Positions 39,946 through 49,951 of a stretch of DNA of 51,495 nucleotides are shown here, one piece after another. The stretch is from positions 1-51,495 of the forward strand of contig NZ_JAGSPI010000014.1 of assembly GCF_020381325.1 (NCBI RefSeq), written 5' to 3'. Made by a program: the position numbers and the translations under genes. This DNA comes from Providencia vermicola (GTDB taxonomy: Bacteria > Pseudomonadota > Gammaproteobacteria > Enterobacterales > Enterobacteriaceae). The notes below the pieces were generated by a model that worked only from the letters and a program-made list of their open reading frames with translations, was not told where the DNA came from and did not search any database. The first letter of the stretch is position 1; each line of letters begins with the position of its first letter.

Positions 39946-40842
39946 ATGGATATTCGTGATCTGAAACTTTTTTTGCATTTAGCGCAGAGCTGCCACTTTG
40001 GCCGCACCTCTAAAGCCATGCATGTCAGCCCTTCAACGCTATCTCGTCAAATCCAGCGCCTAGAAGAACAACTGGGTCACCCATTATTTGTTCGTGATAA
40101 TCGTTCGGTCAAACTCACACAAGCGGGGGAGCACCTAAAACAATTTGCCCAGCAAACTTTGTTGCAATATCAGCAACTGCAGCATGCTCTTAACCAACAA
40201 AGCCCGTCTCTCAGTGGTGAGTTGCATCTTTTTTGTTCAGTCACTGCAGCATACAGTCATTTACCACAAGTTTTAGATAAATTCCGTGCTTTGCACCCAT
40301 TAGTCGAAATAAAGCTCACCACTGGCGATGCCGCGGATGCGGTAGAAAAAGTGGAAACACACGAGGCAGACCTTGGTATTGCAGGCAAACCTGAGCGTTT
40401 ACCTGACAATGTGCGCTTCACAAAAATTGGTGAAATCCCATTGGTGCTCATTGCGCCATCACTGCCTTGTGCTGTACGTTCGATGGTGAATGAAGCAGAA
40501 CCTGATTGGTCAACGGTACCGTTTATCCTGCCAGAACATGGCCCATCACGAAAACGTATCGAATTATGGTTTCGCCGCCATCACATCAATAACCCAGTGA
40601 TTTACGCCACGGTGTCTGGCCATGAAGCGATTGTATCGATGGTAGCCCTTGGTTGTGGTATCGCCTTGATCCCAAGTGTCGTCGTGGATAATAGCCCTGA
40701 ACCTGTCCGTAGCCGTATCTCACAGCTCGACAATATTTCAATGGTGGAACCCTTCGAACTCGGCGTTTGCCTATTAAGCAAACGCCTAAGTGAGCCACTA
40801 ATTAAAGCATTTTGGGAGCTACTCCCAGACAACTCAATCTAA
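39946..40842 (+). CDS. ilvY: LysR-type activator IlvY
   Basis: Transcriptional activator of ilvC. It has 298 residues (E. coli 297). The N-terminal winged helix-turn-helix (about 1-60) contains SKAMHVSPSTLSRQIQRLEE, typical of LysR regulators; the effector-binding domain follows (about 90-298). The ATG has an AGAGGG ribosome-binding site. It is divergent from ilvC, and its last 9 bases overlap the end of the convergent ilvA, as tight as in E. coli. Confidence 0.96.
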   Translation: MDIRDLKLFLHLAQSCHFGRTSKAMHVSPSTLSRQIQRLEEQLGHPLFVRDNRSVKLTQAGEHLKQFAQQTLLQYQQLQHALNQQSPSLSGELHLFCSVTAAYSHLPQVLDKFRALHPLVEIKLTTGDAADAVEKVETHEADLGIAGKPERLPDNVRFTKIGEIPLVLIAPSLPCAVRSMVNEAEPDWSTVPFILPEHGPSRKRIELWFRRHHINNPVIYATVSGHEAIVSMVALGCGIALIPSVVVDNSPEPVRSRISQLDNISMVEPFELGVCLLSKRLSEPLIKAFWELLPDNSI

Positions 40843-42408
40843 GGTTTTTTGACTATCTTGTGGCGCTAGGAAAAAACGAAAAGAAGGATTGCCCGTCTCA
40901 TCGTGGTACTCATATCCTAGTGCATCAAGGTGCCTATCAAAGCGCACTTCTGGCCCCGCAAGTTCAAATGCCGCCAGCACTCGTCCATAATCCGTGCCAT
41001 GGCTACGGTAATGAAAAAGCGTAATATTCCAGTGGGTTCCAAGCGTTTCTAAAAATCGCAGTAACGCTCCTGGAGACTCTGGAAATTCAAAGCTATACAG
41101 TCTTTCATCTAACGGTTTAGATGGTCGACCGCCAATCATGTAACGTACATGAAGCTTCGCCATTTCATCATCAGATAAATCATCAACATCATAGCCATTG
41201 CTTCTGAGTTCTTGGATAATTTCTGCGCGTTCACCATCACGACCACTTAAGCGCACCCCAACGAAAATACAGGCGCAGTCAGGGTCTGCATCCGTATAAC
41301 GGTAATTAAACTCCGTGATTGCTCGGTGGCCTAATAGCTGGCAAAAGCGTAAGAAACTGCCTTTTTGCTCAGGGATCGTCACCGCCAACAGCGCTTCGCG
41401 TTGTTCACCAATCTCACAGCGCTCAGAGACATAACGCAGCCCGTGGAAATTCATGTTCGCACCAGACAAAATATGCGCTAAACGCTCACCTTTGATGTTA
41501 TGTTGTTGGACATATTTTTTCAGCCCTGCCAGCGCTAAAGCGCCTGATGGTTCTGCAATTGCGCGAACATCTTCAAAAATATCTTTCAATGCTGCACAGA
41601 TAGAGTCGCTATCCACCGTGATGACATCATCGACATATTGTTGGCACAATCTAAACGTTTCATCACCGATACGTTTAACTGCAACACCTTCCGCAAATAA
41701 CCCGACACGAGGTAAATCAACGGGGTGACCCGCTTCTAACGCCGCTTTCAAACACGCTGCATCTTCCGCTTCGACACCAATGATTTTAATTTCAGGCATT
41801 AACTGTTTGATGATAACCGCCACACCCGCGATTAAACCGCCCCCGCCAACAGGAATGAAAATACGGTCGAGATGCACATCTTGCTGTAATAATTCCAGCG
41901 CAATCGTGGCTTGCCCAGCAATTACTGATGGGTGATCAAAAGGTGGGACAAAGGTATACCCCTCTTCTGCCGCCATCGCGATCGCTTTCGCTTTCGCTTC
42001 ATCAAAGTTTGCACCGTGTAAAATGGCTTCACCACCAAAGCTACGAACTGCATCCACTTTGATATCCGCGGTTGCCACTGGCATAACAATTTTGGCTTTA
42101 ACACCCACACGGCTTGCCGACAGGGCGACACCTTGAGCATGATTCCCCGCGGATGCCGTCACAACGCCTTTGGCTTTTTGCTCTTCCGTTAACGTGGCAA
42201 TCATGGCGTAAGCCCCACGTAACTTAAAGCTGTGTACAGGCTGCCTGTCCTCACGTTTAACTAAAATCGTATTGCCTAAACGTGCAGATAATTTATCCAT
42301 TTGCTGAAGCGGCGTAACTTGAGCCGCTTCATAGACTGGCGCACTGAGCGCCGCCTTTAAATAATCAGCACTTGTCGGTGCTGCGGGTAATGGTTTTGCC
42401 GCTGCCAC
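40834..42408 (-). CDS. ilvA: Threonine ammonia-lyase (threonine deaminase), biosynthetic, IlvA
   Basis: PLP enzyme converting threonine to 2-oxobutyrate, first step of isoleucine synthesis, feedback-inhibited by isoleucine. It has 524 residues (E. coli 514). PLP lysine K62 is in VHSFKLRGAY, the phosphate loop is VGGGGLIAG, and two C-terminal ACT-like regulatory domains (about 340-515) mark the allosteric biosynthetic form. The start is GTG (42406-42408), one base after the ilvD stop, with AGGGGG inside ilvD as ribosome-binding site. It is the last gene of ilvLGMEDA. Confidence 0.96.
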   Translation of the reverse strand: MAAAKPLPAAPTSADYLKAALSAPVYEAAQVTPLQQMDKLSARLGNTILVKREDRQPVHSFKLRGAYAMIATLTEEQKAKGVVTASAGNHAQGVALSASRVGVKAKIVMPVATADIKVDAVRSFGGEAILHGANFDEAKAKAIAMAAEEGYTFVPPFDHPSVIAGQATIALELLQQDVHLDRIFIPVGGGGLIAGVAVIIKQLMPEIKIIGVEAEDAACLKAALEAGHPVDLPRVGLFAEGVAVKRIGDETFRLCQQYVDDVITVDSDSICAALKDIFEDVRAIAEPSGALALAGLKKYVQQHNIKGERLAHILSGANMNFHGLRYVSERCEIGEQREALLAVTIPEQKGSFLRFCQLLGHRAITEFNYRYTDADPDCACIFVGVRLSGRDGERAEIIQELRSNGYDVDDLSDDEMAKLHVRYMIGGRPSKPLDERLYSFEFPESPGALLRFLETLGTHWNITLFHYRSHGTDYGRVLAAFELAGPEVRFDRHLDALGYEYHDETGNPSFRFFLAPQDSQKTLD

Positions 42409-42409
42409 A

Positions 42410-44260
42410 TCAGCCCCCTAATTTTGACTTATCGCGCACAGCGCCTTTGTCTGCACTGGTTGCTAAGGAAGCGTAGGCACGCAGTGCAAAAGACACTTCA
42501 CGCTGACGGTCACGTGGTGTAAAGGCCTTATCACCACGGGCTAATTCCGCTTCACGGCGCTGGTTAAGCTCACTCTCACTAACATCCAACACCATCGTTC
42601 TTTTTGGAATATTGATATCAATAATATCGCCATCTTGAACCAGCGCTAATAAGCCGCCACTGGCTGCTTCTGGCGAAATATGGCCAATAGAAAGACCTGA
42701 ACTTCCACCCGAGAAACGGCCATCAGTGATAAGCGCGCAGCTTTTACCCAAGCCCATTGATTTCAGGTAGGACGTTGGGTACAACATTTCCTGCATGCCT
42801 GGCCCACCTTTTGGCCCTTCATAGCGGATCACTACCACATCACCTTCAACGATTTTACCGCCTAAGATGGATTCAACTGCATCATCTTGACTTTCAAATA
42901 CTTTTGCAGGGCCACGGAACGTTAAGCTACCCTCATCAACCCCAGCTGTTTTAACGATACAGCCATCTTCCGCAATATTTCCAGACAGTACGGCCAGGCC
43001 ACCATCCAAGCTATATGCATTCTCAATGTTACGAATACAGCCATTTTCACGGTCGGTGTCCAACGAAGGCCAACGGCAATTTTGTGAGAATGCTTTAGTA
43101 GTACGAATACCCGCAGGGCCTGCGGAAAACATAGACTTAACACTTTCGTCTTTCGTCAACATGACGTCATACTGCGCCAATGTTTCTTGGAAAGTCAGCC
43201 CTAAAATATTAGTGACATTTTCTTGCAGCAAGCCTGCGCGACTCAGCTCCCCTAAAATACCAATAACCCCACCAGCACGGTGAACATCTTCCATATGGTA
43301 TTTTTGTGTGCTTGGTGCCACTTTGCATAAGTGCGGAACTTGACGAGACAAACGGTCAATATCTTCCATCGTAAAGTCAACATCGGCCTCTTGTGCTGCG
43401 GCCAGCAAGTGAAGAACGGTATTCGTCGAGCCACCCATCGCAATATCAAGGGTCATGGCATTTTCAAACGCCGCTTTATTGGCAATATTACGAGGTAACG
43501 CACTTTCATCATCTTTTTCGTAATAGCGTTTCGTTAGCTCGACAATACGTTTACCTGCGTTGATAAATAAGGTCTCACGGTCAGCGTGAGTCGCTAATAA
43601 CGAGCCATTACCTGGCTGAGATAACCCTAATGCTTCAGTTAAACAGTTCATGGAGTTAGCCGTAAACATACCAGAGCATGAACCACAGGTTGGGCAAGCA
43701 GAACGTTCGATTTGTTCGCTATCAGCATCACTTACATTTGGATTAGCCCCCTGAATCATCGCATCGACTAAATCCAATTTAATAATTTGGTCTGAAAGCT
43801 TGGTTTTCCCTGCTTCCATCGGACCACCAGAAACAAAAATAACTGGGATATTAAGACGTAATGACGCCATTAACATACCTGGGGTAATTTTATCGCAGTT
43901 AGAAATACACACCATAGCGTCCGCACAGTGCGCATTAACCATATATTCGACAGAATCAGCAATTAACTCACGGGAAGGTAAGGAATACAGCATTCCGCCA
44001 TGCCCCATGGCAATCCCATCATCAACCGCAATTGTATTAAACTCTTTCGCTACGCCGCCTGCGTTTTCAATTTGCTCTGCAACCAGTTTGCCAAGATCGC
44101 GTAAATGTACGTGACCAGGCACAAACTGAGTGAATGAGTTAACAACTGCAATAATGGGTTTTCCAAAATCAGCATCGGTCATTCCAGTTGCACGCCACAA
44201 TGCGCGTGCCCCCGCCATATTACGACCATGTGTTGTTGTTGCTGAACGGTACTTAGGCAT
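42410..44260 (-). CDS. ilvD: Dihydroxy-acid dehydratase IlvD
   Basis: Fe-S dehydratase, the third common step of isoleucine and valine synthesis. It has 616 residues, equal to E. coli, from the ATG at 44258-44260 ([14 protein letters not shown]); the frame is open 17 codons upstream without homology. Candidate cluster-ligand cysteines are C122 (ISNCDK) and C195 in CPTCGSC. The C-terminal half contains [20 protein letters not shown]. It is preceded by a short hairpin after ilvE. Confidence 0.97.
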   Translation of the reverse strand: MPKYRSATTTHGRNMAGARALWRATGMTDADFGKPIIAVVNSFTQFVPGHVHLRDLGKLVAEQIENAGGVAKEFNTIAVDDGIAMGHGGMLYSLPSRELIADSVEYMVNAHCADAMVCISNCDKITPGMLMASLRLNIPVIFVSGGPMEAGKTKLSDQIIKLDLVDAMIQGANPNVSDADSEQIERSACPTCGSCSGMFTANSMNCLTEALGLSQPGNGSLLATHADRETLFINAGKRIVELTKRYYEKDDESALPRNIANKAAFENAMTLDIAMGGSTNTVLHLLAAAQEADVDFTMEDIDRLSRQVPHLCKVAPSTQKYHMEDVHRAGGVIGILGELSRAGLLQENVTNILGLTFQETLAQYDVMLTKDESVKSMFSAGPAGIRTTKAFSQNCRWPSLDTDRENGCIRNIENAYSLDGGLAVLSGNIAEDGCIVKTAGVDEGSLTFRGPAKVFESQDDAVESILGGKIVEGDVVVIRYEGPKGGPGMQEMLYPTSYLKSMGLGKSCALITDGRFSGGSSGLSIGHISPEAASGGLLALVQDGDIIDINIPKRTMVLDVSESELNQRREAELARGDKAFTPRDRQREVSFALRAYASLATSADKGAVRDKSKLGG

Positions 44261-44283
44261 ATCTTTAACTCCCGTGTTTAAAA

Positions 44284-44306
44284 ACAGGCGGGGAACGTCC
44301 GCCTGT
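44284..44306 (-). other. Intercistronic hairpin ilvE-ilvD
   Basis: ACAGGCGG and CCGCCTGT form a perfect 8-bp stem with a 7-base loop in the 68-bp gap between ilvE and ilvD. There is no U-run after it on the minus strand (AAAC... follows as TTTTTAAAC only partly). It may stabilise an upstream mRNA segment or cause partial termination between the two genes. Confidence 0.6.
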
Positions 44307-44328
44307 AACATCTATTTCAATTTAGTTA

Positions 44329-45255
44329 TTAAGGGTTTACTGGATCTAACCAGCCCCATTTGTCTTCCGTTGTACCATTAAATAAGCCGAAGAATGCTTG
44401 TTGAATTTGTTTAGTCACTGGGCCACAACGACCAATACCTACTTGGATACCATCGACGCTGCGTACAGGGGTAATTTCTGCTGCAGTCCCTGTCATAAAG
44501 ACTTCATCCGCAAGGTAGAGAGATTCACGTGATAGTGTTTGCTCACGGACTTCAATACCCATATCTTTTGCTAAGGTTAAGATCGCATCACGAGTAATGC
44601 CTGGTAATGCAGATGATGTGAACGGAGGCGTATATAAAATTCCATCTTTCACTTCAAAGATATTTTCCCCAGCACCTTCAGAGAGATACCCATGAACGTC
44701 TAAAGCAATACCTTCTTGATAACCATGACGACGTGCTTCGCTACCCACTAATAAAGATGATAAATAGTTACCACCCGCTTTTGCGCCAGTAGGAATGGTA
44801 TTCGGTGCAACGCGATTCCACGAAGAAACCATCGCATCAATCCCCTGATCTAGGGCTTCTTCACCTAAATAAGCCCCCCACGGGAAGGCAGCTAAGATGA
44901 CGTCAGTGTTATAACCATCTGGTGGGTTAACCCCCATACCAACATCACCAATAAAAACTAATGGCCGGATATACGCACTGACTAAGTTGTTTTTGCGTAA
45001 AGTCGCACGACACGCTTCCATTAACTCTTCTACGCTATAGCTGACAGGCATACGGTAAATTTTTGCAGAATCGTGCAAACGTTGCATGTGCTCACGGTGG
45101 CGGAAAACGACAGGCCCTTTGTGAGAATCATAGCAACGGACGCCTTCAAACACTGATGTACCATAATGCAGAGCATGAGACATAACATGAACCTTTGCAT
45201 CAGCCCATGGCGTCATTTCACCGTTAAACCAAATAAAGTCAGCTTTCTTAGTCAT
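44329..45255 (-). CDS. ilvE: Branched-chain amino acid aminotransferase IlvE
   Basis: PLP fold-type IV transaminase, final step to isoleucine, valine and leucine. It has 308 residues (E. coli 309). The PLP lysine is K159 in GAKAGGNYLSS; GVRCYD near the N terminus, and EGAGENIFEV and LPGITRDAIL downstream, are family motifs. It follows ilvM by 11 bases in the ilvGMEDA operon. Confidence 0.97.
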   Translation of the reverse strand: MTKKADFIWFNGEMTPWADAKVHVMSHALHYGTSVFEGVRCYDSHKGPVVFRHREHMQRLHDSAKIYRMPVSYSVEELMEACRATLRKNNLVSAYIRPLVFIGDVGMGVNPPDGYNTDVILAAFPWGAYLGEEALDQGIDAMVSSWNRVAPNTIPTGAKAGGNYLSSLLVGSEARRHGYQEGIALDVHGYLSEGAGENIFEVKDGILYTPPFTSSALPGITRDAILTLAKDMGIEVREQTLSRESLYLADEVFMTGTAAEITPVRSVDGIQVGIGRCGPVTKQIQQAFFGLFNGTTEDKWGWLDPVNP

Positions 45256-45266
45256 TTTAATCTTCC

Positions 45267-45536
45267 TTACATTGCACTTTGTGTGCGTAATAGTCGTGAT
45301 TCTTGTTGTAGCACTTCAACTTCTGTAATGTCGGAAAGCTTCGTTAACTGAGCGCAAAGCTGGGTTAACGGCCTCTGACTACTTACAGTCAGTTCAATAT
45401 TAACATTATCGCCATCGGATGATTGTCCCATATTCATGGCATTTATCTTAAATCCACGATGGCGAGTGACCCTTAATATACGCTCTAAAACCTCAGGACG
45501 GAAACGGGCCAATATCGAGAGTTGATGTTGCATCAT
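45267..45536 (-). CDS. ilvM: Acetolactate synthase II small subunit IlvM
   Basis: Regulatory subunit of acetohydroxyacid synthase II, 89 residues (E. coli 87), a single ACT domain beginning [12 protein letters not shown] with the [12 protein letters not shown] core. It is required for IlvG activity. The start codon overlaps the ilvG stop by four bases (ATGA), which favours balanced subunit production. Confidence 0.95.
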   Translation of the reverse strand: MMQHQLSILARFRPEVLERILRVTRHRGFKINAMNMGQSSDGDNVNIELTVSSQRPLTQLCAQLTKLSDITEVEVLQQESRLLRTQSAM

Positions 45537-47179
45537 AATGGTTTCTCCATCATTTTTTCATTACTCGCCCCTGGTGGAACCAGTGGCCAGACGTTTTCTA
45601 ATTCATTAATTGATACCTGTAATAGATAGGCACCTTCGCTATTCAATAATTCATCTAATGCTGCATTTACTTGTGATTTATCCGTAATACGCTGCCCCTT
45701 AATGCCAAACGCACTGGCTAAAGCAACAAAATCGGGGTTATCTGTTAATATCGTTTCGCTGTAACGTTGTTCAAAGAACAACTCTTGCCATTGGCGAACC
45801 ATGCCTAAGCGTTGGTTATCCAATAACAGAATTTTGACGGGTAATTGTTTGCGTTTGATGGTGCCTAATTCTTGAACATTCATCATGAACGAGCCGTCCC
45901 CAGACACGCAAACAACAGTATCTTCAGGTCGCGCTACTTGTGCGCCAATAGCCGCGGGAATACCGAAACCCATCGTGCCCAAACCGCTTGATGTTAAGAA
46001 GTTTTCAGGGGCATCCACCGTAATATGCTGTGCTGACCACATTTGATGTTGCCCTACATCCGTTGTAACAACCGTGTTTGGTTTCATTTTATCGGACAAT
46101 TGTTTCAATAAGAGTGGTGCATAAATAGGTTCACCTGGGTGGTCATAACGCCAACCAAATTCTGTTTTCAGTTGCTGAACCTCGGCTTGCCATGGTGCAA
46201 TGGCTTTTTTCAGCATTAACTTTGGCAATAACACTTTTGCATCACCGTGTAAGGCTACATGGGTTTGGCGCAATTTATCCAATTCAACGTGGTCGATATC
46301 GATATGAATGACTTTGGCATTTGGTGCAAAGGTATTTAATTTCCCAGTGACACGATCATCAAAACGTGCTCCGACGGCGATAAGCAAATCACAGCGTTGA
46401 ACAGAAATATTAGCGGCTTTCGTGCCATGCATGCCTAACATTCCCAAGTAATTTTCATCTGCTGGGTCTACCGCGCCTAATCCTTTTAATGTTGAAACAG
46501 AGGGTAAGCCAGTGTAGGCGATAAATTCCCTTAACTCCGCAACCGCACCCGACATCCCTACACCACCACCGATGTATAACATGGGTTTTTCTGATTGTTC
46601 CAACAATGTTCTCGCTTGCTGTATCTCAACCTCAGGGGACGACATTTCTTGCTCTACTGGCATTAAGAACGGTGATAGCTCTGCGTGTTGTAGCTGAATA
46701 TCTTTCGGAATATCAATCAGTACAGGTCCAGGACGCCCACTATTTGCGATTGCGAAAGCTTCAGCAAGAATGCGAGGCAAATCTTCTATCGATTCAACTA
46801 AAAAGCTATGTTTTGTACAAGCTAGAGATAAACCTAAAACATCAATTTCCTGAAAAGCATCCGTCCCAATAAATTCAGAAGCCACTTGACCCGTAATGGC
46901 GACAACGGGAACGGAATCTAACAAAGCATCCGCTAATCCTGTTATGACGTTTGTTGCACCAGGGCCTGATGTCGCGATACAAACTCCCGTTTTACCCGTT
47001 GAGCGTGCATATCCGATTGCCGCAATAACCGCACCTTGTTCATGTCTACACAGTAAATGTTCTACCCCCCCATCATACAATGCATCATAAACTGGCATGA
47101 TTGCTCCCCCAGGATAGCCAAAAACCGTATCAACCCCCTGAGTTCGCAACGCTTGAACTAACCATTGTGCTCCGTTCAT
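45533..47179 (-). CDS. ilvG: Acetolactate synthase II large subunit IlvG, intact
   Basis: Thiamine-diphosphate-dependent synthase making acetolactate and acetohydroxybutyrate. It has 548 residues, full length and uninterrupted, unlike E. coli K-12 where ilvG carries a frameshift. Catalytic E47 is in CRHEQGAV; the ThDP motif runs from SGDGSFMMN to LDNQ near residues 425-455. AHAS II of this type is usually not inhibited by valine. AGGAG lies before the ATG. It is the first structural gene after the attenuator; no ilvX-like frame lies between. Confidence 0.97.
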   Translation of the reverse strand: MNGAQWLVQALRTQGVDTVFGYPGGAIMPVYDALYDGGVEHLLCRHEQGAVIAAIGYARSTGKTGVCIATSGPGATNVITGLADALLDSVPVVAITGQVASEFIGTDAFQEIDVLGLSLACTKHSFLVESIEDLPRILAEAFAIANSGRPGPVLIDIPKDIQLQHAELSPFLMPVEQEMSSPEVEIQQARTLLEQSEKPMLYIGGGVGMSGAVAELREFIAYTGLPSVSTLKGLGAVDPADENYLGMLGMHGTKAANISVQRCDLLIAVGARFDDRVTGKLNTFAPNAKVIHIDIDHVELDKLRQTHVALHGDAKVLLPKLMLKKAIAPWQAEVQQLKTEFGWRYDHPGEPIYAPLLLKQLSDKMKPNTVVTTDVGQHQMWSAQHITVDAPENFLTSSGLGTMGFGIPAAIGAQVARPEDTVVCVSGDGSFMMNVQELGTIKRKQLPVKILLLDNQRLGMVRQWQELFFEQRYSETILTDNPDFVALASAFGIKGQRITDKSQVNAALDELLNSEGAYLLQVSINELENVWPLVPPGASNEKMMEKPL

Positions 47180-47261
47180 GCTTTTCTCCTGTCTGCCTAC
47201 TTTTTATCTATTTGTATTTATTATGTTTTGTATGTTTTTTTTGGATTAACAAAATTTGTGT

Positions 47262-47295
47262 CAAAAAAAACCCCGCGCCTTTCGGTGCGGGGTTC
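47262..47295 (-). terminator. ilvGMEDA attenuator (terminator)
   Basis: On the minus strand AACCCCGCACC, loop GAAA, GGCGCGGGGTT, then a run of eight T. The stem is 11 bp with one mismatch. It lies 18-50 bases after the ilvL stop. Its left arm CCCCGCAC can alternatively pair with GTGCGGGG inside ilvL (47340-47347), the mutually exclusive antiterminator expected for attenuation. Confidence 0.93.
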
Positions 47296-47311
47296 TCGTA
47301 AGATCTGGCTG

Positions 47312-47413
47312 TTATTTTAGCCTTCGTCGTCCAAGTGCAGCCCCGCACGGTGGGATAATAATCACCACCACGCTAATAATAATTAGGCTAACTGCTTGGA
47401 TAAATGCGTTCAT
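47312..47413 (-). CDS. ilvL: ilv operon leader peptide IlvL
   Basis: A 33-residue leader peptide, MNAFIQAVSL then IIISVVVIIIPP and a CGAALGRRR end, close to E. coli IlvL. Residues 10-20 pack five or more isoleucines, three valines and a leucine: ribosome stalling here when a charged branched-chain tRNA is short favours the antiterminator and lets RNA polymerase into ilvGMEDA. It is too short for routine gene callers. The ilv promoter upstream is probably near a TTGTCA at 47477-47482, with an unclear -10. Confidence 0.93.
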   Translation of the reverse strand: MNAFIQAVSLIIISVVVIIIPPCGAALGRRRLK

Positions 47414-47892
47414 GAGTTTTACTTTTTTAACTTTATTTGTTGTCCTTATTAAAGAGGTATCATTTTAAAATCATTTTGACAACTTTTATTTAGGTTATTT
47501 ATTATCAAAATATTTATCTTCAACAAATTCATGCAATTAAGCAAAAAACAAAATAATATGCTATAAAAATGATAAGAAAGCAGTAATTACCCATGAATTA
47601 GATAGCATAATCAGCGGCATCCCCCATGACCTTTTAATGAAAATGGTTCGATCTCACGTCACCTAATTGATTATTTTTTCTTTAGCGTATCCAATGCTTT
47701 ATCAAAATACAAAATGACAAAATAAACATCAAGGCTAGATATACCAACACTCCAAAGCGCTCCCCAAAAAAATGAAACAGCTAAGTCACTAAACAAATAA
47801 ATTATCGAGCGGCTTCGCAAATAGTATTTTTATGCATTAAATGTCAGCTAGTTTTAACAGAATATTACTCTGTTATTTATATCGGAGGTTTT
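47414..47892. promoter_or_regulatory. Divergent ilvL-comM control region
   Basis: A 479-bp AT-rich interval without a gene. It holds the ilvL promoter on the minus strand, and on the plus strand a candidate CRP-S site (47801-47822) and the inverted repeat TAACAGA-N7-TCTGTTA (47855-47875), which ends 8 bases before the comM ribosome-binding site. Confidence 0.5.
47801..47822 (+). promoter_or_regulatory. Candidate CRP-S (Sxy-dependent) site upstream of comM
   Basis: ATCGA-N6-TCGCA, with flanking AAA, compared with the CRP-S core TGCGA-N6-TCGCA: the right half is perfect and the left half has 3 of 5 bases. The centre is about 80 bases before the ATG and roughly 38-42 bases before a plausible transcription start. 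comM belongs to the competence regulon controlled through CRP-S sites in related bacteria, so the position is meaningful. Confidence 0.45.
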
Positions 47893-49419
47893 ATGGCACT
47901 AGCGATTGTTTACACTAGAGCTTCGATAGGCATGGAAGCACCACTTGTCACTGTTGAAGCACATATTAGTAATGGACTTCCAGGGCTAACATTAGTCGGT
48001 TTACCCGAAACAGCAGTCAAAGAATCTAGGGATAGAGTCAGGAGCGCGCTACTCAATAGTGGGTTTGAATATCCCGCAAAAAAAATAACGGTAAATTTAG
48101 CACCCGCTGATTTACCAAAAGAAAGTGGTCGCTACGACCTTGCTATCGCAATTGCGATACTCGCCTCATCAGGCCAGATCCCACATGATGCGTTAAAAAA
48201 ACATGAGTTTTTAGGTGAACTGGCACTTTCTGGCGATATTCGTTACGTCAACAGTGCTATTCCTGCAGCACAAGCCGCATTAAAACAACAACGCATATTA
48301 ATCATTTCAACTAAAAATCGGCATCAATTAAATTTATTACCCAATAACAGCGTTCAGTTTGTAAGTTCACTGCTAGAACTCTGCCATTATTTTAATGAAA
48401 ACAATGAGCTTGAGTTTAACTGCCAGATAAATCAACCATCCCCATCAGCTAAAAATGAAGATAATATCAACGATATTATTGGCCAAGAACAGGGGAAGCG
48501 AGCACTCGAAATTTGTGCTGCAGGAGGGCATCATTTACTCCTTTTAGGGCCTCCTGGAACAGGTAAAACAATGTTAGCTAGCCGGCTCATTACACTATTA
48601 CCCGCTCTTACGCCTCAGGAAGCACTAGAAGTCGCTTCGCTACATAGTTTAAGTCATGCTACTCAAAGTGCTATAGATTGGCCAATAAGGCCATTTAGAG
48701 CTCCTCATCATAGTGCATCAGTGGCAGCGCTAATCGGTGGTGGCTCACTACCTAAACCAGGGGAAATATCACTCGCTCATCATGGTATTTTATTTTTAGA
48801 TGAATTACCCGAGTTTAGCCGCGCTGTCTTAGATTCATTAAGAGAACCTCTTGAATCAAAAGAAATTAGTATCTCTAGGGCAAAAGCAAAAGTCTGTTAC
48901 CCTGCCAATTTTCAACTTATTGCCGCACTAAATCCAAGTCCAACAGGGCACTATCAAGGTGCAATGAGCCGTTCCTCACCAATATCTATTCTACGTTACC
49001 TTTCCCGCATATCAGGCCCATTCTTGGACCGATTTGACCTTTCCATTGAAATTCCTTTGTTGCCTATAGGTTCACTCAGCGCCCCAAACCCTCAAGGAGA
49101 AACTAGCGAGCAAATACAACAGCGCGTCATTGACGCAAGAAATAAACAGTTAGCACGAGCAGGCAAAATCAATTCTTTACTAACATCAAGAGAAGTTACA
49201 CAGTTTTGCGCTCTCAACTCCAAAGATGCTTTATTCTTAGAACATGCACTAAACAAATTAGGTCTTTCTATCCGGGCTTGGCATAAGATTTTAAAGGTTT
49301 CTCGAACTATTGCAGATCTCAAAGAGTGCTCAAATATTGAACGAGTGCATTTATTAGAAGCTCTTGGATACAGAGCAATGGATAAGTTATTGCTTCATTT
49401 GCAAAAACAAGTAAGCTGA
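47893..49419 (+). CDS. comM: Competence-associated AAA+ helicase ComM (YifB)
   Basis: Mg-chelatase-like AAA+ ATPase, 508 residues (E. coli YifB 506). In Vibrio and Acinetobacter ComM is a hexameric branch-migration helicase that helps transformed DNA integrate. The N-terminal Lon-like fold (about 1-170) precedes Walker A GPPGTGKT (about 222-229), Walker B ILFLDELPEF, and the AALNPSPTGHY sensor region, with a C-terminal helical domain after. A strong GGAGG lies 4 bases before the ATG. Most Enterobacterales are not known to be naturally transformable, so the role here is open. Confidence 0.95.
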   Translation: MALAIVYTRASIGMEAPLVTVEAHISNGLPGLTLVGLPETAVKESRDRVRSALLNSGFEYPAKKITVNLAPADLPKESGRYDLAIAIAILASSGQIPHDALKKHEFLGELALSGDIRYVNSAIPAAQAALKQQRILIISTKNRHQLNLLPNNSVQFVSSLLELCHYFNENNELEFNCQINQPSPSAKNEDNINDIIGQEQGKRALEICAAGGHHLLLLGPPGTGKTMLASRLITLLPALTPQEALEVASLHSLSHATQSAIDWPIRPFRAPHHSASVAALIGGGSLPKPGEISLAHHGILFLDELPEFSRAVLDSLREPLESKEISISRAKAKVCYPANFQLIAALNPSPTGHYQGAMSRSSPISILRYLSRISGPFLDRFDLSIEIPLLPIGSLSAPNPQGETSEQIQQRVIDARNKQLARAGKINSLLTSREVTQFCALNSKDALFLEHALNKLGLSIRAWHKILKVSRTIADLKECSNIERVHLLEALGYRAMDKLLLHLQKQVS

Positions 49420-49456
49420 GGAGAGGAGAAATAAGATATGATCCACCGTACAAAAT

Positions 49457-49476
49457 AAAGGGACCGAAGTCCCTTA
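49457..49476 (-). terminator. Bidirectional terminator between comM and maoP
   Basis: On the minus strand AAGGGAC, loop TTCG, GTCCCTT (49458-49475), followed by TATTTTG: a 7-bp stem with an exceptionally stable UUCG tetraloop, 19 bases after maoP. On the plus strand the same stem follows comM with a poorer U-tract. Confidence 0.88.
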
Positions 49477-49494
49477 TCTTATACGATGGTGTTA

Positions 49495-49833
49495 TTAGTC
49501 ATCTGTATCAGTATAGTCTTCCGATGGATCTATCTGTGGTTTACCGCCAGATAGCGTGTGGAAGCGTTTTGGACGATTAATACGACTAGAGTATTTTACC
49601 CAAACTTTTTCTTCTGGAGTAACTGGCTCACGCTCACCGCGGCAAACAGCAACGAAGAGTTTTTCCTCGTCAGTTTGTGCAGCTCGTTTACCGGTATCAA
49701 GCTCGTTAAAAGCTTGACCTAGGCGTTCAAGCAACTGAGCTTCTTTAATGGTGAAATCACCATGACGAGAAAAGCCACGTGGGTAATGCTTATTATCAAA
49801 AAAACGATTAGTCGTGATGAAGCTATCTGCCAT
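49495..49833 (-). CDS. maoP: Macrodomain Ori organisation protein MaoP (YifE)
   Basis: 112 residues, the same length as E. coli MaoP, which with its cis site maoS constrains the Ori macrodomain of the chromosome. Start at 49833 ([20 protein letters not shown]) with AGGAG 9 bases before; the frame is open 53 codons upstream, without similarity and running into hdfR. The conserved core [19 protein letters not shown] and the end [12 protein letters not shown], with an acidic tail, are near-identical to E. coli. Divergent from hdfR across 118 bp, where maoS is expected by analogy but not identified. Confidence 0.95.
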   Translation of the reverse strand: MADSFITTNRFFDNKHYPRGFSRHGDFTIKEAQLLERLGQAFNELDTGKRAAQTDEEKLFVAVCRGEREPVTPEEKVWVKYSSRINRPKRFHTLSGGKPQIDPSEDYTDTDD

Positions 49834-49951
49834 CTGACACACTCCTAACTTATTGCAGTCAAACTCTATATGGCGCGGAGTATTAGACAGCATTGACAAT
49901 CTGTAAAACAAAACATTTAAATCATCACGACAAAAATAATTGGAGATGTAT

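Noticed and set aside
47101-47468. Plus-strand frames opposite the ilv leader
   Set aside because: They run antisense to ilvL and the attenuator, whose structure and conservation explain the sequence.
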